Of a DNA stretch of 46,047 bases, positions 7,382-14,890 are shown piece by piece. The first letter of the stretch is position 1; each line of letters begins with the position of its first letter. Position numbers and translations under genes: made by a program. The stretch comes from Cyanobium sp. FGCU52. Lineage in GTDB: Bacteria > Cyanobacteriota > Cyanobacteriia > PCC-6307 > Cyanobiaceae. The notes under the pieces are model-generated. The model was not told the DNA's origin. It searched no databases and worked only from the letters and a program-made list of their open reading frames with translations. Location: positions 1 through 46,047 of the forward strand of contig JANWUS010000086.1 in the NCBI GenBank assembly GCA_024958715.1. The letters are read 5' to 3'.

Positions 7382-8131
7382 TCATTCGGGAACCTCGAGC
7401 TGCTGCTCGAGACGCTCCAGCAGGCGCTGCGCCCAGGCCTGGCGGCGCGGGCCGGCAGGAGGGATCGAGGCTGAGTCGCTCAGATGAAGCTCCACCCCAG
7501 GGGCGAGGGAGAAGCGATGCCAGCGGCTGGCGGCGAGGCGCGTGCCGCCGCTGCGGGCGAGGGAGCGACGCGAGGGGGAATCGGGCGGTTCGTCGGCCGC
7601 CTGGGTGGTGGAAGGAGAAGGAAGTGCGGAGAACGGGGAGCCGAGCAGGGGCAGCAGGGAGCGGGCCGCCTCCAGGCCCGCCTGGGCCAGCCCCCCCGGC
7701 GGGGCAGCGGCGGCGGCGCCGATCACCGCCGAGCGGGCCGTGGCCTTGGCCTTGCTCTTGAGGCCCTGGAGATAATCCAGGGCCTCGTTGCTGCCCTTGC
7801 GGGCGGGATCGTCGCTGTCGCCAGCGAGCTGCCGCTCCAGTTCGTCATCGGGCAGGACGACGAGGGGAGCGATGGCCGAGAGACTGAGACCGCGCCGGGC
7901 CAGGGAGCGGATCAGCAACAGCTGCAGCAGATGGCGGCGGCCGTAGACCGCATGGCGCCCCTCCTTGCCGGGCCGATCGATCAGGCCCTGGGTGGCGTAG
8001 AGGCGCACCGTGCGTGAGGTGATCTCCTCCCCCAGCCACCGACCCGCCGCGGCCAGCAACTCCTCGAGGCCATAGGACTCGGATGAGGCTGGTTCGCCGG
8101 CAGCGGAGGAAGAGGGGTCGGACATCACCAT
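7382..8131 (-). CDS. MerR-like HTH regulator with a long disordered tail
   Basis: A ~249-residue protein. Residues ~20-95 form a winged-helix region of the MerR type: TSRTVRLYATQGLIDRPGK, the wing HAVYGRRHLLQL, then SLARRGLSLSAIAPLV. The remainder is low-complexity (Ala, Ser, Pro, Arg) with a helical end (RLLERLEQQLEVPE), unlike the short coiled coil plus metal loop of classical MerR proteins. Candidate ATGs are at 8131 and 8125. The promoter's -10 ends only about 7 bases upstream of 8131, so the message may be nearly leaderless. The dyad in the spacer suggests autoregulation. The VWA gene follows on the same strand. Confidence 0.75.
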   Translation of the reverse strand: MVMSDPSSSAAGEPASSESYGLEELLAAAGRWLGEEITSRTVRLYATQGLIDRPGKEGRHAVYGRRHLLQLLLIRSLARRGLSLSAIAPLVVLPDDELERQLAGDSDDPARKGSNEALDYLQGLKSKAKATARSAVIGAAAAAPPGGLAQAGLEAARSLLPLLGSPFSALPSPSTTQAADEPPDSPSRRSLARSGGTRLAASRWHRFSLAPGVELHLSDSASIPPAGPRRQAWAQRLLERLEQQLEVPE

Positions 8132-8137
8132 GACATC

Positions 8138-8166
8138 AACCTACACGCTTGCAGTGCAGGTGTCAA
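8138..8166 (-). promoter_or_regulatory. Promoter with MerR-like dyad upstream of the regulator-VWA pair
   Basis: On the minus strand there is a perfect -35 TTGACA (8166-8161), a 17-base spacer and a -10-like TAGGTT (8143-8138). Inside it lies a near-perfect inverted repeat, ACCTGCAC and GTGTAGGT (7 of 8 pair), with arms at 8154-8161 and 8139-8146 and a 7-base centre. The dyad overlaps both core elements, the position where MerR-type proteins bind. The spacer is 17, not the 19-20 of metal-responsive MerR promoters, so repression is more likely than spacer-untwisting activation. Confidence 0.6.
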
Positions 8167-8184
8167 CGAATGATCGGGGTCGGC

Positions 8185-8462
8185 TCAGGCCTCCTCTCGC
8201 CCGCACAGCTCCCGGAACGCGCAGTGACGGCAGATCCCCAGGTGCTCCGTCAGGGGAAACTCCTCCATGGACAGGGGACGGTCATCGGGATGCTGCTGAG
8301 CCTCCTCAGCCGCTGCAGCCGGTCCTGAGGGACGTTCGCCACGAAACGGGCGTAGTACTGAAAGAAGTAGCGCCGCCGGCAGGTGCGGAAGGTTTCCGAG
8401 CGGGTGGTGGACCAGCCCAGCTGGGGCGTGTAGGGATAGTCAGGAAGCTGGATCTCGGGCAT
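8185..8462 (-). pseudogene. PD-(D/E)XK nuclease relic with internal deletion
   Basis: The N-terminal ~55 residues are well preserved: YPYTPQLGWSTTRSETFRTC, then RRRYFFQYYARFV and RLQRLRRLSSIPM, the start of cyanobacterial AddB/Cas4-like Fe-S nucleases. The middle, which should carry the catalytic D...ExK, is missing. Out of phase with the N-terminal part, the minus strand then gives the family's C-terminus: FPLTEHLGICRHCAFRELCG ending REEA and a TGA at 8185-8187. The four cluster-type cysteines (one N-terminal, three C-terminal) are thus still encoded without the nuclease core. A full gene would be ~250-280 codons. It faces away from the M28 peptidase gene 52 bases away. Confidence 0.65.
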
Positions 8463-8514
8463 CGCCCCCGGAGCCGTCGCTGCAGCCCCATCAGTCTGAA
8501 ACCATCTCTCACCG

Positions 8515-9351
8515 ATGTCCCAGCCGGACCTGCAGCAACGCCTGCTCGACCATCTCCAGGAGGTGGCCCGGCCCCGCCATGCCCAGTGGGATCCCCTGGG
8601 GCTGATGGGCGTGCGCAGCTATGTGCGCGAGCAGCTGGAGGCCTTCGGCACCGTGGAGGAGCACGGCTTCCAGGAGGGGAGCGAGGCCGGCACCAACCTG
8701 ATCCTGCGGCTCCCCGGCCGGCACACCGATCTGGCGCCCCTGCTGGTGGGCGCCCACTACGACGGGCCGCTGCACTCGATCGGCGCCGATGACAACGCCA
8801 GCGGCGTGGCCGCCCTGCTGGAACTGGCCGGCCGCTGGAGCCGCCAGCCACCCCGGCGGCCGGTGTGGCTCGTGGCCTTCGATCAGGAGGAGTGGGGGAT
8901 GCTCGGCAGCCGCGCCCTGGCCCGGGAACTGCGCGAGGCCGGCCAGCCCCTGCGTCTGATGGTGAGCCTGGAGATGCTCGCCTACACCAGCAGCGAGCAG
9001 GCCTATCCACTGCCTGGCATGGAGAGGATCTACGGCCACCGGGGCGACTTCATCGCCCTGGTGGGGAATCTCGGGACGGCCGCGCTGCTGCCGCGCCTGG
9101 CAAGGCGGATGGGTCCGCATGTGTCCACCAAGGTGTTGCCCGTGCCGGCAGGCGGCCGCGCCATCCCCGATGTGCGCCTCAGCGACCACAGCCCCTTCTG
9201 GGATCAGGGCTACGACGCCCTGATGGTCACCGACACCTCCTTCATGCGGAACCCGCACTACCACCGGATGAGTGACACGATCGACACCCTGGATCTGCCC
9301 TTCTTCTGCGGGGTTGTGGAGGGACTGGGCGAGGCGCTGGCGGAGGTCTGA
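8515..9351 (+). CDS. M28-family zinc peptidase
   Basis: A 278-residue soluble aminopeptidase-like protein with all the di-zinc ligands: His81 and Asp83 region (GAHYDG), Asp92 in GADDNASG, the catalytic Glu in DQEEWG (about 125-126), Glu153 in VSLEMLAY, and the C-terminal His in RNPHYHRMSDT. No signal peptide is apparent, so it is probably cytoplasmic and may act in peptide turnover. It is followed by a strong hairpin terminator. A shortened, internally deleted copy of this gene lies at 22016-22225, so the family was once duplicated in this genome. Confidence 0.88.
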   Translation: MSQPDLQQRLLDHLQEVARPRHAQWDPLGLMGVRSYVREQLEAFGTVEEHGFQEGSEAGTNLILRLPGRHTDLAPLLVGAHYDGPLHSIGADDNASGVAALLELAGRWSRQPPRRPVWLVAFDQEEWGMLGSRALARELREAGQPLRLMVSLEMLAYTSSEQAYPLPGMERIYGHRGDFIALVGNLGTAALLPRLARRMGPHVSTKVLPVPAGGRAIPDVRLSDHSPFWDQGYDALMVTDTSFMRNPHYHRMSDTIDTLDLPFFCGVVEGLGEALAEV

Positions 9352-9381
9352 GCAGGGCCGCTTGACTCTGACCACAACAAA

Positions 9382-9407
9382 GCCCGGGGCGTGGGCCCCG
9401 GGCGTTT
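9382..9407 (+). terminator. Rho-independent terminator after the M28 peptidase
   Basis: A perfect 9-base stem, GCCCGGGGC and GCCCCGGGC, has a 4-base loop (gtgg) and is followed by a short T-containing run (gttt). It lies 30 bases after the M28 stop. Confidence 0.7.
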
Positions 9408-10312
9408 GCCTGCTCAGCCGTGGTGCCTTCCCAAGGGGGTCGGGCGCAGCTGTGCGGTGGATGGTGCTTTTGGAAAGAACTGATCGTCAGATCAGGGTGT
9501 CTTTGGTTGTGGGGCGGAGCTGCCGGCGCTGGCACCTGGGGCCAGGTGTCTATGGGGACGTTCCGTTGGGTCCGGGGCACCTGGGGCGGTGCAATGGACG
9601 GCACGGCTGTTCTCATGACAGCAGCGACGCGCCAGGAACGCCAGGGATCCGTTGAGAGTGTTGGAGCAGGGGCCGGATCGTCAGTGCACTCCTGATGTGT
9701 GCTCCGGGGGGGTGTCTTCCATTCGTGGAGCCTCCGAAGGTCGATGCAGACACGATGGGCCGGCCCACTGGGGCCCGCAACGGCCGCAGGGGATTCGACA
9801 CTGCTCTTCACCGGGGGCAACGGAGCTTCATGAAGGGGGCTTCACGGTTGTGGGTCTCGGTTCCTCGCTGCTGAAAGGTCCAAGGGGCTTGGCGCAGGGA
9901 GCGGCCGGATCGTCGCTGCTCGGGGAAATCCACTGACTCGCTCAGTGTCCAGCAAGGTTGTTCTCAGTGGTTTGCTTCCAAGAGTCCACCTCCACGCGAT
10001 GCGATGGTTGAACGGGCGGTGATAGCAACAGCGCCGCTTGCGCGGCGCCTGCTTCCCAGAACCGTCCGCCAGGAGCTGCGGGCAGTTCGACAGCATTTTG
10101 ACCCTGTGCATAGAGCAGTTGACACAGGCTTTGGGATCACCACAGCTTCACAGGCTCTGTTTCATGATGTCTCGCCAGGTTGCGAGCCTGTTTCCAGCCT
10201 TTTCAGTCTGTGCGCCTTTGTGCACATCACTTGTCGGCAGGGTGTGGCCGTTCTCAAGATGGAGGCAGGAGAAAGCGAAGGGTTCGTTGCAGCCCTACCG
10301 AGGGAAGAATCT
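9408..10312. other. Gene-free stretch of about 0.9 kb
   Basis: No frame on either strand has protein-like composition, and open frames here are GC artefacts. A continuous plus frame from 10004 runs into the AraC-type gene, but its first ~100 residues look non-coding. The stretch could hold an untranslated leader, a small RNA or further decayed genes. I see no repeats or clear promoter elements. Confidence 0.5.
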
Positions 10313-10762
10313 ATGGAAAGCGATGCTAGGCCGGAACAGGTCATTGAGCTTTGCCCCCTGAGGTGCGGGAACCCACTGCAGCTTGTGAGCGAGGCGCTTC
10401 AGTATTTCAAAGTCCACTACCGCCAACCGATTGAGATTCCAGACTTGGCACGTGGTCTGGGAACAAATGTGCGAGAACTGGATCTCAGCTTTGAGCAGAT
10501 CCGCGGGGTCACCGCACTGCGGGCGCTGCAGGAGCACCGACTGAACAAACTGTTTGCGACGCTTACAGATCAACCTCGCCAGGGTCTGGGCCGGGCGATC
10601 CGTGCCTGCGGACTTGGTCAGACGGAGGGAGTGCTCGCCCTGTTTGAAAGGGAATTCGGGATCGACATGCCCCTGTTTCTGCTCACCTGCCGGCGGGCTG
10701 CTGAAGACCGCCTGTTTCGCCTGCACCACCCGGAGGCGGAAGCGCTGATTCTGCCGATCTGA
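10313..10762 (+). CDS. AraC-type transcriptional regulator (DNA-binding part)
   Basis: About 149 residues, essentially an AraC/XylS two-helix-turn-helix domain: a first HTH around IEIPDLARGLGTNVRELDLS, the linker helix ALRALQEHRLNKLFATL, and a second HTH around GLGRAIRACGLGQTEGVLAL followed by FEREFGIDMP. No sensor domain is present in front, so the protein is short for the family. I chose the ATG at 10313 because a GAGG sits about 8 bases upstream and the conserved region starts soon after. An in-frame ATG at 10259 and longer extensions are possible. It may control the nearby photoprotection cassette, but nothing in the sequence proves it. Confidence 0.65.
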   Translation: MESDARPEQVIELCPLRCGNPLQLVSEALQYFKVHYRQPIEIPDLARGLGTNVRELDLSFEQIRGVTALRALQEHRLNKLFATLTDQPRQGLGRAIRACGLGQTEGVLALFEREFGIDMPLFLLTCRRAAEDRLFRLHHPEAEALILPI

Positions 10763-10860
10763 GCCCGCCAGGGGGGACGAAAGGACCTGAACCGATCGCC
10801 GAGATCAGAGGGGCAGCCGCCCCTACAGGAGTTCCATCACGCCTGCTCCAGCCTGCGGCT

Positions 10861-11076
10861 GGCTTTCCCATCCCCGACACCCTGGCCGCCCACCTCGGCG
10901 TCTCCCTCTCCACCATCTCCAGCTGGAACTCCAGCGACTGCTGCCCGGCATTGGTGAAGCTGGGCAACCTGGTCCGCTGCACCTGCGAGGACGTGGAGCT
11001 GTGGCTGGTGGCCCATGCGGGAAACCGCCATGACCCAGCCGCTTCATGTGGCGTTACAGTTCTCGTAACGAACTGA
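10861..11076 (+). pseudogene. Relic of a small excisionase-like HTH protein
   Basis: In one plus frame the translation runs IPDTLAAHLGVSLSTISSWN, then LVKLGNLVRCTCEDVELWLV and ends at 11074. This resembles small AlpA/excisionase-like HTH proteins (HTH, then a wing with VKLGxxVR...EDVExWL). No ATG, GTG or TTG opens the frame before the HTH, and Cys residues replace the usual Arg/Trp positions of the wing. It is therefore probably decayed. The frame ends 8 bases before the first Hli gene. Confidence 0.4.
11052..11070. promoter_or_regulatory. Inverted repeat upstream of the first hli gene
   Basis: Arms CGTTAC and GTAACG (6 of 6 paired, 7-base centre) lie 14 bases before the Hli start codon. It could be an operator or an mRNA hairpin in the leader. 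No clear -35/-10 pair is associated. Confidence 0.35.
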
Positions 11077-11083
11077 AACACTC

Positions 11084-11227
11084 ATGGCTGATCCCGCTCC
11101 CCGCTTCGGGTTTGTCGAATTCGCCGAGACCTGGAACGGCCGCATGGCCATGCTCGGCTTCGTGATCGGCCTCGCCACCGAGCTGCTCACCGGCCAGCGC
11201 ATCCTCCAGCAGATCGGGCTCGGTTGA
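11084..11227 (+). CDS. hli: High-light-inducible protein (Hli/Scp)
   Basis: A 47-residue single-helix chlorophyll a/b-binding-like protein. The core ETWNGRMAMLGFVIGLATEL contains the E-x-x-N/H-x-R-x-A-M-x-G signature that binds chlorophyll in thylakoid membranes. Hli proteins protect photosystem II assembly intermediates and quench excess energy under stress. It heads a run of four very small plus-strand genes ending at a terminator at 11730-11753. The annotation as Hli is firm; its expression conditions are inference. Confidence 0.9.
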   Translation: MADPAPRFGFVEFAETWNGRMAMLGFVIGLATELLTGQRILQQIGLG

Positions 11228-11232
11228 TCGCC

Positions 11233-11351
11233 ATGAGCACCGACGACTCCGCGCCATCGCTGCCGTCGTCGCCCTGGTGGTGCTGCTCACCGGCATGACC
11301 GCCTTCGTTCTCAGTCGCACCAACGACCTCGCCCCCCTCAACAACCCATGA
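11233..11351 (+). pseudogene. Small single-helix membrane protein gene with an apparent frameshift
   Basis: ATG at 11233 (STDDSAP...) is in one phase and stops after 21 codons. From about 11252 a different phase gives a clear membrane helix, RAIAAVVALVVLLTGMTAFV, followed by LSRTNDLAPLNNP and a TGA at 11349-11351. A one-base shift near 11250 would join them into a ~40-residue protein with a short polar N-terminus, one transmembrane helix and an ATGA overlap with the next microgene. The consistent layout suggests either a sequencing error or a very recent mutation in a real gene. Confidence 0.5.
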
Positions 11352-11431
11352 ATACCGGCACCCTCGCGCTCGCCTTCTTTGCTGCCTGGCTGGCTCTTGC
11401 CCTGCTCCAGCCGAGCCGCGCTGCTGACTGA
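11348..11431 (+). CDS. 27-residue membrane or secreted microprotein
   Basis: A very short gene whose ATG overlaps the preceding TGA as ATGA. The product is a hydrophobic helix, LALAFFAAWLALALLQP, with a short polar end (SRAAD). It could be a single-span thylakoid or plasma-membrane peptide resembling the tiny subunits of photosystem or cytochrome complexes. I recognise no family. Support comes from gene order, start-stop coupling and the coherent hydrophobic profile. Confidence 0.5.
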   Translation: MNTGTLALAFFAAWLALALLQPSRAAD

Positions 11432-11466
11432 CACGGTTTCAACCCTCCATCCCACTGAGGACCCCC

Positions 11467-11703
11467 ATGACCAACACCCCTGCTGACAACCAGTGGCTCC
11501 AGCACCGCGCCGAGGAGCTGATCCACATGGAGCAGCTCAAGCGCGCTGAACTGTTCAACGGCCGCGCCGCCATGCTCGGGATCGTGATCGGCATCGTGGT
11601 GGAAGGGCTCACCGGCTTCGGCATCGCCCACCAGATCGGCCTCGGCGCCCTGGTGGATGGCTATGCCGCCTGCCGCACCCAGTTCCTGCCCTTCTGCTTC
11701 TGA
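11467..11703 (+). CDS. Second Hli-type chlorophyll-binding-like protein
   Basis: A 78-residue protein with the Hli signature in ELFNGRAAMLGIVIGIVVEG, preceded by a polar N-terminal helix (LQHRAEELIHMEQLKRA). After the helix it carries an unusual tail, YAACRTQFLPFCF, with two cysteines and several aromatics. Family members bind chlorophyll and carotenoid in the thylakoid. It lies 35 bases after the microprotein gene and is followed by a strong terminator, so it is probably the last gene of the cassette. Confidence 0.88.
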   Translation: MTNTPADNQWLQHRAEELIHMEQLKRAELFNGRAAMLGIVIGIVVEGLTGFGIAHQIGLGALVDGYAACRTQFLPFCF

Positions 11704-11729
11704 GCCCCTGCGAGGCTCACCCGCCCATC

Positions 11730-11753
11730 CCCCCGGCAACCCCGGGGGTTTTT
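11730..11753 (+). terminator. Rho-independent terminator of the hli cassette
   Basis: A 7-base stem, CCCCCGG and CCGGGGG, with a 5-base loop is followed by five T. Confidence 0.85.
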
Positions 11754-11780
11754 GATGGCCATCGCTGCATCTCCGTTTCC

Positions 11781-12005
11781 ATGACCGGCAACCTCCAGGC
11801 CATCGGCTTCCTGTTCACCTGGGTGCTGGGCTGGGGCATCGGCGGCTCGCTCATCGATGCCGGCCTGATCAACGCCGGCGTGTATTCGCTGGAGGGCGGC
11901 CAACTGGGCACCGCCGCCACGTTCATCCTGTGGAGTCTGCTCTGGGGAGGCGGCGGGGTCTGGCTCTACCGGCGCTGGACGCGGCCCGTCACCCCGGACC
12001 GTTGA
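11781..12005 (+). CDS. Small membrane protein
   Basis: A 74-residue protein with two hydrophobic segments, AIGFLFTWVLGWGIGGSLID and TAATFILWSLLWGGGGVWLY, separated by a polar turn and ending in a basic tail (RRWTRPVTPDR). I do not recognise the family. It lies 27 bases after the cassette terminator on the same strand and may be part of the same photoprotection neighbourhood. Its 3' end overlaps a convergent small gene by 17 bases. Confidence 0.65.
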   Translation: MTGNLQAIGFLFTWVLGWGIGGSLIDAGLINAGVYSLEGGQLGTAATFILWSLLWGGGGVWLYRRWTRPVTPDR

Positions 12006-12225
12006 TTCGCTGCGGCCGCTTGGCCGTATCGATCAGCAGGTTGTGCATCAGCTCATTGCTGCTGACCAGCAGATGGGCCATCCAGCTGCCCGTCACCCTG
12101 GGTTCCGCCACCGCATCACCGTGGCAACGGGCCATCGCCTGCTCGATCTCCATCACCTCGCGGCCGATGTTGCGGATCATCGCCTCGGTACTCTCGCGGG
12201 GCGTAGGCCGGGGCGGTATCTGCAT
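11989..12225 (-). CDS. Small hypothetical protein
   Basis: A 78-residue frame with a coherent helical body: EAMIRNIGREVMEIEQAMAR, then SWMAHLLVSSNELMHNLLID. The residue mix is normal for a soluble protein and not the Arg/Pro/Ala-rich mix of antisense artefacts. Two in-frame ATGs exist, residue 1 and the start of MIRNIG. Family not recognised. It converges with the small membrane protein gene at 11781-12005 and overlaps it slightly. Confidence 0.5.
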   Translation of the reverse strand: MQIPPRPTPRESTEAMIRNIGREVMEIEQAMARCHGDAVAEPRVTGSWMAHLLVSSNELMHNLLIDTAKRPQRINGPG

Positions 12226-12302
12226 CGGCTCACCTCACACCCCCAGGTGGGCCAGATCGTTCCATGCCACGGCGATCTGGACGCAGCTGTCAAGGCCTTG
12301 GC

Positions 12303-12323
12303 AGCTCCGCCAAGGGCGGAGCT
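12303..12323 (+). promoter_or_regulatory. Perfect hairpin overlapping the ribosome-binding site of the PAS-GGDEF gene
   Basis: Arms AGCTCCGCC and GGCGGAGCT (9 of 9 paired, 3-base loop) have no T-run. The GGAG in the right arm (12318-12321) is the only Shine-Dalgarno-like sequence at proper spacing (8 bases) from the ATG at 12330. The hairpin would hide it, suggesting translational control if that start is right. Confidence 0.45.
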
Positions 12324-12329
12324 GAACTG

Positions 12330-14837
12330 ATGGGTGGTGGTTGGGATCGGCGGAGGGGTGAAGCGAAGCGGGTGATCCGGGCAGGATCAGCTGGATCTGC
12401 CCACACTGAACTCACTCTCTGGCTGAGCGTGGGTCAACGCCCTGCACATCCATCCCACGCAGCTGCCGGGAACCGTCGCCAACGGCTGCTCCTGCATCTG
12501 GCGATGGTCGGGCTGTTCCTGCTTGATCTGGCGCTTCCTCGCAACATCTCGCTGCTGCCCTACTACTTCCTGGTGGTGGTGCTCTCGGCGAGCTTCGCCA
12601 CACCACGCCAGATGGTTCCGTTGATCCTGCAGGCCTATGGGCTGGCGATCGTTTCGGGGCTGTACTGGGGCTTCCTCCCATCGATCGACTACGCCACCCG
12701 CCTGCTGGCACTCACCGGCGTGTCCGCTATGGCGGTGTGGCTCTCGAACCAGCGTTGCCGGGAAACGGCCCTGCGGCGCCGCAGCGAGCAGACCCTGAAT
12801 CTCACGCTCGATTACGCCGCTGCAGGAGAGGTTCTTGGGGATGCCAGCGGCCGGCTGATCCGCGTGAATGCTGCCTTCTGCGCCATGCTCGGCCGCGATG
12901 AGGAGACCGTGCTCCAGCTCTACTGGCCTGAGATCACCCATCCCGACGACCTCGCCCAGGAGCAGCCGCTGTTTGAGGAGATGCAGGCGAATCGGCGCGA
13001 CAGCTACCGACTCAGGAAGCGGTATCGGCGCGGCGATGGCAGCACCATCTGGGTCGACCTGAGTGTGTCGTGTGCGCGTGGCCCTGACGGGCGCCCGGAG
13101 TTCTTCATTGGCCAGGCCATCGACATCACCGCCCAGGTGGCGGCTCAGGCAGCCCTGGCGACGTCTGAGGAAACGCTGCGCCGCACCCTGGATCAATGCA
13201 ACACGGGCCTGGCGCTGTGCGCTCCGGGCACGGGGACCATCCTGCAGGCCAACACGCAACTCTGCTCCGAACTCAGCTGGACCCCGGCGGCGCTGTTGGG
13301 CAGGAGCCTGATTGAGGCTGTCGGTGACCTGGAGCAGGTGTCGGCTGAGGATGCAGACGTGCTCACCCCGATGGATCACGCCCCGCTGGAGTCCCTGCTG
13401 CGTGGCGAGATCGATGGTTACGGCGTGCGGGTGAGGCTGCAGCGGGCGGGATGCCCGATCGGCTGGGGTGATCTGCAGCTCAGCAACCTCCGGGATGCCG
13501 GCGGTGCCGTGATCAATGTGCTTCTGGAGCTCAGCGACATCACCGATGTCGTGGCCCAGACGGAGTACCTCCAGACCGCTGCCGCCTCGGGGGTGGTGGG
13601 GATCTGGGACTGGGATCCGGTGAACGACGTGCTGACCTGGGATTCGGTGATGTACCAGCTCTACGGCGTGCAGCCTGAGCAGTTCTCCGGTGCCGTGGAA
13701 GCCTGGGCGCGGACCGTGCATCCCGACGACCGGCCCTTCGCTGAGGGCGAACTGCAGGCGGCCGTGCGCGGTGAGCGGGAGTACGCCATCCGTTTCCGGG
13801 TGCTGTGGCCCGATGGATCCGTGCGTTTCATCCAGGCCGCGTCGCGCCGGTTCTTCGATGCCGAAGGCCGGGTCGTGCGCATCCTCGGGGTGAACTACGA
13901 CGTGACGGAGCTGGTGCAGCCCCAGCAGCGGCTGCAGGCCGAACAGCAGCGGCTGAGCACCACCCTCGACTCCCTGTTGGATCCCCACCTGCTGCTCGGG
14001 CCGGTGCGCGATGAGGCCGGCGCGATCGTGGATCTACGCATTCTGCGGGGCAACCCCGCCGCCGCTGCCTACAACCGCATGTCCATGGAGGACTTCACGG
14101 GAGCCACGATGCGGCAGTTCTGGCCAGGGCACTTCCGCAATGGACTGTTCGATCGGTTTGTGCAGGTGCTGACCAGCGGCGAGCCTCTGATACTCGACGA
14201 CTTCTGCTACGACCAGCATGAGAGATTGCACTGCACGCGATACCTGGATATGCGCGTGGTGAAGGTGGGTGAGGAGCTGAGCGTCACCTGGCGCGATGTG
14301 ACGGAGCGCATCATTCTGGAGCAGGCCCTGCAACAGCGGGCCGCCACCGACAGCCTCACCACCCTGCTGAACCGTGAGGAGATGTTCACGCAGATGGAAC
14401 GGGTCCTGGCCGGTGACCGGCGCCGGGGCGGGGAGCTGGCGGTGCTCTTCTGCGACCTGGATCACTTCAAGGAGGTGAACGACAGCTACGGCCACTAGGC
14501 CGGCGATGCGGTGCTGCAGACCATGGCGACCCGGATCCGCTCCTGCCTGCGCACGTCCGACCTGGCCGCACGCATCGGCGGCGATGAACTGATGGTGGTG
14601 CTGCCTGGGGTGCAGGGCATGGACGATGCCGTCACCATCGCTGAGAAGCTGCGCCGCCTGGCCAGCGAACCGGTGCCGATCCCTGAGGGGCAGGTGCAGA
14701 TCAGCATCAGTGTGGGCGTCGCCCTGGCCTGTACCGGTGAATCGCTGGACGAGCTGATCGCCCGGGCCGACACGGCGATGTACACCGCCAAGCAGCAGGG
14801 CCGCGATCAGGTTGTGGCGATCAGCTCAACGGGCTGA
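12330..14837 (+). pseudogene. Membrane PAS-GGDEF diguanylate cyclase interrupted by an in-frame TAG
   Basis: A ~835-codon gene with a single stop, TAG at 14496-14498, inside the GGDEF domain. Order: about three or four hydrophobic helices (~55-140; for example LAMVGLFLLDLAL and PYYFLVVVLSASFA), then four PAS-type sensor domains (~150-260, ~275-390, ~410-520, ~540-660), then GGDEF from about 665. The break falls right after NDSYGH. The same frame then continues perfectly with AGDAVLQTMATRIRS, the active-site motif RIGGDEL, and SISVGVA to a normal stop. The paralogue at 27429-31091 has an Asp codon at the equivalent place. The truncated product would keep all sensors but lack cyclase activity. 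Start chosen at 12330; 12264 is also open. Confidence 0.85.
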
Positions 14838-14890
14838 TCGAATGGCGGTTTTCTCCGGACGGTTTGCACCAGCCCCCACGCATCCCCTGC

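Noticed and set aside
8509-9375. A 288-codon minus-strand frame opposite the M28 peptidase
   Set aside because: Shadow frame; all five zinc-site motifs are on the plus strand.
10004-10312. N-terminal extension that would give the AraC-type protein a sensor domain
   Set aside because: The added residues have no domain-like pattern and there is no ribosome-binding site at the early start.
12387-13988. A 533-codon minus-strand frame
   Set aside because: Antisense of the PAS domains of the gene at 12330; no coherent motifs.
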